In this document: positions 6,943 through 9,481 of the stretch, one piece after another
Numbering within the stretch: position 1 is the first letter of the stretch
How the letters are laid out: each line of letters starts with the position of its first letter
Made by a program: the position numbers and the translations under genes
The notes under the pieces: generated by a model
Seen by the model: only the letters and a program-made list of their open reading frames with translations
What the model was told of the DNA's origin: nothing
Database searches by the model: none
Origin: Bacillota bacterium
Lineage (GTDB): Bacteria; Bacillota; Clostridia; Oscillospirales; Acutalibacteraceae
Direction: 5' to 3'
Assembly: GCA_023460155.1 (NCBI GenBank)
Contig: JAEWRF010000118.1
Location: 1-9,481, forward strand
DNA length: 9,481 bases

Positions 6943-7057
6943 TTTTTTATTGTTTCCCGCACGCGACCCCACTCGCCAGTTTTTGGCTCTACATGCCGGT
7001 TTCAGATGCTTTACATTCCCACATGTCCCCGCTCTTAACCTAATGAGACGGCACTTA

Positions 7058-7085
7058 CTTGACAAAAGCTTGACCATTTCTTGAC
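7058..7085 (+). repeat. Three CTTGAC direct repeats phased by 11 bp
   Basis: CTTGAC occurs at 7058-7063, 7069-7074 and 7080-7085, exactly one DNA turn apart, 115-190 bp inside the att core. Position and phasing fit arm-type sites for the integrase or binding sites for the excisionase encoded next door; this is inference from layout. Confidence 0.55.
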
Positions 7086-7137
7086 CACGGAATTACAGTG
7101 AAAGCCTTTTATTGCAAGAAAGGAACTACTACTCTTA

Positions 7138-7152
7138 CGACGAATTTCGTCG
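7138..7152. repeat. 15-bp perfect palindrome CGACGAA-T-TTCGTCG
   Basis: Seven-base arms flank a single central base, between the CTTGAC repeats and the excisionase-like gene. No T-tract follows on either strand, so a protein-binding site is more likely than a terminator. Confidence 0.4.
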
Positions 7153-7183
7153 GCACAAAATGTAATGGCATAACTGCCCGTAG

Positions 7184-7459
7184 TCAAACAATCACCTCGT
7201 TTTTGTATGCGGTCATGTTCCGGTACCAGGTATAAAACTTTGCCGTGGGAATGTGAAACGCCCGGTTTGCTGCACCTGCTTTACACCACCCCATCCCGAA
7301 GGAACACGGCCCCATAAGATAGGACTTGATGCTCCGCGCGTCCAGATCGAGGAATTTCGCGGCGGCGGCAATCGGAATATTTTCCGGGTACTTTTCAGCC
7401 AGTTTGTTGAGTTCCAGCAGCTTGTCCGTGATGCACTGCGGAATCGGAATTCCTTCCAT
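7184..7459 (-). CDS. Excisionase-like small DNA-binding protein
   Basis: The 91-aa protein resembles the short winged-helix/MerR-like excisionase proteins of Clostridia mobile elements. NIPIAAAAKFLDLDARSIKSYLMG (27-50) reads as a helix-turn-helix with the element-typical 'IPIxxAAKxL' start, followed by SFGMGWCKAGAANRAFHIPTAKFYTWYRN (53-81), the position where relatives have a wing and a tyrosine-rich end. Such proteins bend att-region DNA and steer recombination to excision. Its place beside the att core and phased repeats supports that. AAGGAG lies about 11 nt before the start. No integrase is adjacent, which is unusual, so a plain regulator is an alternative. Confidence 0.6.
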   Translation of the reverse strand: MEGIPIPQCITDKLLELNKLAEKYPENIPIAAAAKFLDLDARSIKSYLMGPCSFGMGWCKAGAANRAFHIPTAKFYTWYRNMTAYKNEVIV

Positions 7460-7628
7460 CTTTTAACAACTCCTTACCGATAAAATGTGTTCCGTGCTTT
7501 CTGTTCAATGCGAATGTGATCAGCCATTCGTGCCTTACCCCATATCGGCGGCTCTTTGGGCTACCACCAATATATTCTATGGTTGCCGAAGAATATGGAC
7601 TAATATGAGGAATATAATGATTTCTCGC
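7460..7628. other. Leader region of the excisionase-like gene, no gene identified
   Basis: This 169-bp gap must contain the promoter of the excisionase-like gene, because a terminator closes the preceding transcription unit. A minus-strand reading frame of 17 codons (ATG at 7523, MADHIRIEQ...) ends just before the gene's ribosome site, but its weak ribosome site does not justify a gene call. Three AATAT(G/A) units lie near 7589-7619. Confidence 0.4.
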
Positions 7629-7659
7629 ATAAAAAAGGCGGGGCTTTGCGCCCCGCCTT
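7629..7659 (-). terminator. Rho-independent terminator after the 100-aa gene
   Basis: On the minus strand AAGGCGGGGC pairs perfectly with GCCCCGCCTT (7659-7635) around a GCAAA loop, followed by TTTT. It begins 3 nt after the stop codon. Confidence 0.9.
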
Positions 7660-7662
7660 CGG

Positions 7663-7965
7663 CTAGTTATTTGTCGGTTGGGACTTCTGAGAATCAGAAA
7701 GCCCCCGCCTGTACTCCTGAATGCAGATCTCTAAAACTATCTTCATGGCACTCCTGACCTCCGGCGCAATCGGCCCTTTATCTGCCAACCTTTCCAGCTC
7801 ATCAAGAGCATTGTGTATGCTCCTGGCTTCTTCTGCTGGGGCATTCATCAATTGAATTTCAGGGAGCAGATGGAGTTGTTCCTTATTTAGCCCTGCATTA
7901 TAGGATCCGTTCTCCATAGAACAGATCGTTTCAAGTGCCTGGGATTCCTTTTCTTGTGTACTCAT
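7663..7965 (-). CDS. Hypothetical 100-aa protein under probable antisense/attenuator control
   Basis: I do not recognise the family. The protein is soluble, largely helical and acidic, without signal peptide, membrane segment or cysteine pair motif; a helical core is likely around 40-90 (APAEEARSIHNALDELERLADKG, then a second helix to about 90) and the C-terminus is polar. AAGGAG at 7981-7976 lies 10 nt before the ATG. The gene follows the RHH repressor gene by 119 bp with no minus-strand terminator between, so the two are probably co-transcribed from the promoter at 8288-8316. Its leader contains competing hairpins around the ribosome site and is overlapped by an opposing transcription unit. 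The position equals that of a replication or effector gene in copG-type modules, but no Rep or toxin similarity is visible. Confidence 0.7.
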   Translation of the reverse strand: MSTQEKESQALETICSMENGSYNAGLNKEQLHLLPEIQLMNAPAEEARSIHNALDELERLADKGPIAPEVRSAMKIVLEICIQEYRRGLSDSQKSQPTNN

Positions 7966-7973
7966 TTCTTCGT

Positions 7974-8031
7974 CGCTCCTTCTTGTAATTGTGGAGCGGA
8001 GGGAATATAATATTAATATTGAATCCGCTCC
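7974..8031 (-). promoter_or_regulatory. Leader switch sequestering the ribosome site of the 100-aa gene
   Basis: In the minus-strand mRNA three segments occur in order: GGAGCGGA (8031-8024), UCCGCUCC (8000-7993) and AGGAGCG, the ribosome site (7980-7974). The middle one can pair with the first over 8 bp, leaving the ribosome site free, or with GGAGCG of the ribosome site over 6 bp across a 13-nt loop, closing it. The two structures exclude each other. Confidence 0.55.
7983..8011 (+). promoter_or_regulatory. Plus-strand promoter for the candidate antisense RNA
   Basis: TTGTAA (7983-7988) and a perfect TATAAT (8006-8011) are spaced by 17 bp. The expected start is A8018. No plus-strand gene follows, only a terminator 80 nt later. 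Confidence 0.55.
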
Positions 8032-8094
8032 GGTGGGTTTGGGAATAGAGTGATCCGCTAACTGTGCAAGGTGGGCGGACTGCTCTATTTTTTT
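8018..8094 (+). ncRNA. Candidate ~77-nt antisense RNA opposite the RHH-100aa mRNA
   Basis: The unit is defined by the promoter at 7983-8011 and the terminator ending at 8094, with no reading frame of note between. Its single-stranded 5' part carries UCCGCUCC (8024-8031), complementary to the GGAGCGGA arm of the mRNA leader switch. Pairing would free the mRNA's anti-ribosome-site segment and should reduce translation of the 100-aa protein. The motif ATCCGCT occurs twice in it (8023-8029, 8053-8059). Its 3' end overlaps the last codons of the RHH gene. This is predicted from sequence signals alone. Confidence 0.5.
8044..8094 (+). terminator. Terminator of the candidate antisense RNA
   Basis: AATAGAG (8044-8050) pairs with CTCTATT (8083-8089), extended by two G-U pairs, one A-C mismatch and TCCGC/GCGGA (8054-8058 / 8075-8079), with a 16-nt loop. 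A T-run to 8094 follows on the plus strand. On the minus strand it is followed by TTCCCAAACC, so it is directional. Confidence 0.65.
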
Positions 8095-8246
8095 ATGTCG
8101 TCCTTTAACTTCTTAATCCCTCTTCTTACCGCTTCTCCTGGACGAATGTTCTCCTGTTTGCAATAATCGTCAAGGATCTGTTTTACTTCTTCATCCAGCC
8201 GTACATCAAGCTTGTATGGTTTGGGATTACTAGTTGGCCGACCCAT
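8085..8246 (-). CDS. 53-aa ribbon-helix-helix (CopG/Arc-type) repressor
   Basis: This small gene begins MGRPTSNPKPYKLDVRLDEE, the classic start of short RHH regulators in Firmicutes. The DNA-contacting strand is KLDVRLD (12-18), helix A about 18-33 (EEVKQILDDYCKQENI), and helix B RPGEAVRRGIKKLKDD (35-50). RHH proteins act as dimers on short inverted or direct repeats and usually repress their own promoter. Here two 18-bp direct repeats overlay the promoter just upstream. The ATG at 8246 has no good ribosome site directly before it (AGGTGA is about 19 nt away), and an in-frame TGA upstream excludes a longer form apart from rare start codons. Family layout supports the ATG. Confidence 0.85.
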   Translation of the reverse strand: MGRPTSNPKPYKLDVRLDEEVKQILDDYCKQENIRPGEAVRRGIKKLKDDIKK

Positions 8247-8270
8247 TTTAACAGACAGCTTTGTTCACCT

Positions 8271-8311
8271 CACTTTCGTCTGACATAAATATACACTTTT
8301 GTCGGACATAA
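8271..8311. repeat. Two 18-bp direct repeats, probable operator of the RHH protein
   Basis: CACTTTCGTCTGACATAA (8271-8288) and CACTTTTGTCGGACATAA (8294-8311) differ at two positions and repeat with a 23-bp period. Each contains the small palindrome GTCnGAC. One copy fills the space between -35 and -10 of the RHH promoter and the other lies just downstream of -10, ideal for repression. Confidence 0.7.
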
Positions 8312-8316
8312 GTCAA
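8288..8316 (-). promoter_or_regulatory. Strong promoter of the RHH-100aa transcription unit
   Basis: TTGACT (8316-8311) and TATATT (8293-8288), each 5 of 6 to consensus, are separated by exactly 17 bp on the minus strand. Start is expected near 8281. Confidence 0.75.
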
Positions 8317-8490
8317 CAACTTTTGGGAATTGTATTATAACGAATTTACAATACAGCGGTGCCAGAAATTTGAGGCAGAGGTATTTGATCCTAGCAACAG
8401 AAAAAATGGAGGAGCGACCTTAAGACCATGTAGCCTGCTAAAATGCCCGTCCGGGATGTAATTGCGTGTGCTCACCTTACTTTTGGGCAT

Positions 8491-8515
8491 AAAAAATCCG
8501 CCCAAAAGGGCGGAT
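8491..8515 (-). terminator. Rho-independent terminator after the 59-aa gene
   Basis: ATCCGCCC and GGGCGGAT (8515-8508 / 8503-8496) form an 8-bp stem with a 4-nt TTTT loop, followed by TTTTTT on the minus strand, 19 nt after the stop codon. The remaining 8317-8490 shows no supportable gene. Confidence 0.88.
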
Positions 8516-8534
8516 GATTATCTACAATGTGGGG

Positions 8535-8714
8535 TTAATGCTGATTTAGCTGATTAAAAGGGCATCCCGGACAGAATTCTTCTGCTTTTTCTCTATCCAG
8601 TTTAAAGCCCAACCGGCTTTCCTTTATGAAGCGATCCTTGACCATTTGAATATCATAGCACTCACTCATGTCTATAGTCCTGTTGAGTAACGGACATTTA
8701 TATTCTTCAGTCAT
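8535..8714 (-). CDS. 59-aa Cys-motif small protein, element-encoded
   Basis: The protein has four cysteines, C7 (YKCPLLN), C19 (SECYDIQ) and the pair C48-x2-C51 (FCPGCPFN), arranged like a small zinc-binding or Fe-S-binding unit. An amphipathic segment with several basic residues lies between (DRFIKESRLGFKLDREKAEE). I recall similar short 'CPLLN...C...CxxC' proteins in Clostridia prophages, but with no assigned function. The start at 8714 is set by GGAGG about 9 nt upstream; a longer frame to 8762 would place that site inside the gene. It is monocistronic, with its own promoter and terminator. Confidence 0.7.
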   Translation of the reverse strand: MTEEYKCPLLNRTIDMSECYDIQMVKDRFIKESRLGFKLDREKAEEFCPGCPFNQLNQH

Positions 8715-8764
8715 TGTAAATTGCCTCCATAATAGCCTTCGTTTCCTCTTGTAAGAATACATTT

Positions 8765-8792
8765 ATTATAAGCTGTTTGGCTATAAAATCAA
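8765..8792 (-). promoter_or_regulatory. Promoter of the 59-aa gene
   Basis: TTGATT (8792-8787) and a perfect TATAAT (8770-8765) are spaced by 16 bp on the minus strand, giving a leader of about 45 nt. Confidence 0.65.
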
Positions 8793-8822
8793 TGCAAAAA
8801 ATGCTCTCATGTGCCTACAGAA

Positions 8823-8857
8823 GGGCCCCGCCCTGCAGAAAATGCAGAACGGGGCCT
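8823..8857. repeat. GC-rich hairpin at the module boundary
   Basis: GGGCCCCG (8823-8830) pairs with CGGGGCCT (8850-8857), with an inner stem CTGCA/TGCAG and a GAAAA loop. Neither strand has a T-run after it, so it may be a decayed terminator. It sits where AT-rich sequence changes to GC-rich sequence. Confidence 0.45.
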
Positions 8858-8870
8858 AAGTCGTATTCAG

Positions 8871-8899
8871 TTGACAAAACCGAATTGATTTCGCATTAT
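8871..8899 (+). promoter_or_regulatory. Plus-strand promoter with consensus -35
   Basis: TTGACA (8871-8876) and CATTAT (8894-8899, 4 of 6) are spaced by 17 bp. It would read into the remnant gene and the phage-type gene that follows. Confidence 0.45.
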
Positions 8900-9231
8900 T
8901 TTAACATCGAGGTTGATGTTACAATTCACACCGCGCCGGTGGTGTACGGCGCGACCCGCTCCGCTTTCGGCAGCGCAAGAGGCGTCAACGACTTGGCCGT
9001 CAGTGCCGATCAGAACATTTTGCGTTGGTGCTGCATGTGCCGGATATGGCCACGGGCAGCATCATCGGACTCGACCCCGCACCTGCGCGCTCAAAATGGT
9101 GCAGGCAGGCGGCGTAGTGACCGACCCGACCGGCTGATCGCCGCCAGCTGGAACGCACCTCAGTCACGCTGATCGCCGGGTATGCGAAGCTTTTCGGCGA
9201 CGCGGTCAAGGTGCTGACCTACGGTTCGTAA
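8900..9231 (+). pseudogene. Frameshifted phage-type gene remnant
   Basis: Protein-like sequence continues only by switching frame. One frame gives IEVDVTIHTAPVVYGATRSA...NDLAVSADQNIL to about 9020, another MATGSIIGLDP (about 9046-9078), another TCALKMVQAGGVVTDPTG (about 9082-9135, then stop), then LIAASWNAPQS, and finally VTLIAGYAKLFGDAVKVLTYGS ending at TAA 9229-9231. At least three shifts are needed. I cannot name the family; a phage structural protein is a guess from the neighbour. The N-terminal part may have been lost where AT-rich DNA begins. Sequencing error is an alternative for single shifts but unlikely for several. Confidence 0.5.
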
Positions 9232-9232
9232 C

Positions 9233-9481
9233 ATGACGGAGATTTCGGCCACGGACGTGCTGGAACGCTTTGCCCTGCTTGCTTCCCTGCCGGAGCCGGA
9301 GGAATTTTTCCCGCTCTGCGGGGACGCGGCGGCGGAGCTTTCCTCCGCACAGCGGGATTCCTGCGGGGCAGAGGCGCAGGGCGCGCTTGTTTCGGCGGCG
9401 GCGGCCCTTGCGTTCTACCGGTGGACGCTCGCGCAGGCGGCGAGCGTCGCGGGCTCCTTTTCGGCCGGGGACGTGAAGGTG
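9233..9481 (+). CDS. Phage-type hypothetical protein, possible head-tail connector (partial)
   Basis: The frame starts at ATG 9233, 1 nt after the preceding TAA, and is open to the window edge (83 residues). It reads MTEISATDVLERFALLASLP, then PLCGDAAAEL, an Ala-rich helix ending AAAALAFYRWTLAQAAS, and FSAGDVKV. This resembles short Ala-rich proteins found in Oscillospiraceae-type prophages, possibly of the gp6-like connector type; I am not certain. Composition is very GC-rich, unlike 7050-8820. There is no good ribosome site, so translation was probably coupled to the upstream gene before it decayed. Confidence 0.55.
   Translation, partial: MTEISATDVLERFALLASLPEPEEFFPLCGDAAAELSSAQRDSCGAEAQGALVSAAAALAFYRWTLAQAASVAGSFSAGDVKV

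Larger units (their letters stand above)
6943..9481. mobile_element. Left end of an integrated prophage-like element
   Basis: The element starts at the tRNA-Thr attachment site and continues past the window. Support comes from the truncated tRNA, an excisionase-like gene as first gene, small regulatory genes with strong promoters and terminators, an AT-rich accessory stretch (about 7050-8820) followed by very GC-rich phage-type sequence, and a frameshifted gene remnant. No integrase, terminase, portal or conjugation gene is seen in this part, so its class (prophage, satellite or other) is inferred. The 240 bp between the att core and the first gene contain no gene. Confidence 0.7.

Noticed and set aside
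6869..7084. Plus-strand reading frame containing GATGPTRTDDLRITNA
   Set aside because: It is the translation of the antisense of the tRNA-Thr 3' half, a well-known false-protein pattern, and has no ribosome site.
8343..8489. Minus-strand 48-codon frame MPKSKVSTRN... upstream of the RHH gene
   Set aside because: It starts directly after the terminator T-run with no ribosome site and shows no family features.
8777..8900. N-terminal part of the plus-strand frame running to 9172
   Set aside because: It reads through a hairpin and a promoter and is low-complexity basic sequence; only the part after about 8900 looks protein-like.
6943..9481. CRISPR array or toxin-antitoxin pair in the element
   Set aside because: There are no regularly spaced repeats of CRISPR length, and the 100-aa protein next to the RHH gene shows no RelE, HicA, Fic or PIN-type motif, so a toxin call is not supported.

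Overview
The window looks like a chromosome segment from a low-to-mid GC Gram-positive anaerobe of the class Clostridia. The signs are Shine-Dalgarno sequences of the GGAGG type before most genes, sigma-70/sigma-A type promoters, an EAL-CBS cyclic-di-GMP phosphodiesterase, a ProXp-ala/PrdX-like deacylase and an ApbE/FMN-binding flavoprotein operon. I cannot name the species.

Region 1 (1-4409, all minus strand) is ordinary chromosome. In transcription order it holds a prolyl-tRNA-editing-type deacylase (4409-3867), a GyrI/AraC effector-binding-domain protein (3788-3333), a tight three-gene unit of GNAT acetyltransferase, PfkB/1-phosphofructokinase-family kinase and ElaA-like acetyltransferase (3251-1320) with its own promoter and a strong terminator, and then an EAL-CBS phosphodiesterase that runs off the left edge (1072-1).

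Region 2 (4410-6895, plus strand) is a two-gene flavin operon. apbE (FAD:protein FMN transferase) is followed 4 bp later by a five-helix membrane protein. That protein joins a NapH-like core (two CX3C motifs and two 4Fe-4S clusters) to a C-terminal FMN-binding domain with the flavinylation motif DAVSGAT. The first enzyme probably attaches FMN to Thr378 of the second protein, making a one-polypeptide electron conduit across the membrane. A bidirectional terminator-like hairpin lies in the divergent leader, and a 17-bp perfect hairpin closes the operon.

Region 3 (6895-9481) is the left end of an integrated prophage-like element. Positions 6895-6942 are the 3' half of a tRNA-Thr(CGU) gene on the minus strand, cut off inside the anticodon stem, which is the signature of an integrase attachment site. 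Next come three 11-bp-phased CTTGAC repeats, an excisionase-like protein, a 100-aa protein, a 53-aa ribbon-helix-helix (RHH) repressor too short for routine ORF calling, a 59-aa Cys-motif protein, and a GC-rich stretch with a frameshifted gene remnant and the start of a phage-type protein. No integrase is visible.

The most interesting structure is the RHH/100-aa control module (7965-8316). The RHH promoter is overlaid by two 18-bp direct repeats. Downstream, an opposing promoter and terminator define a candidate ~77-nt antisense RNA. The mRNA leader of the 100-aa gene contains three mutually exclusive pairing segments (GGAGCGGA, UCCGCUCC, and GGAGCG of the Shine-Dalgarno), and the antisense RNA is complementary to the first. 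This resembles the copG-antisense RNA-rep copy-control layout of pMV158-type plasmids, but here it sits in an integrated element and controls a gene of unknown function.
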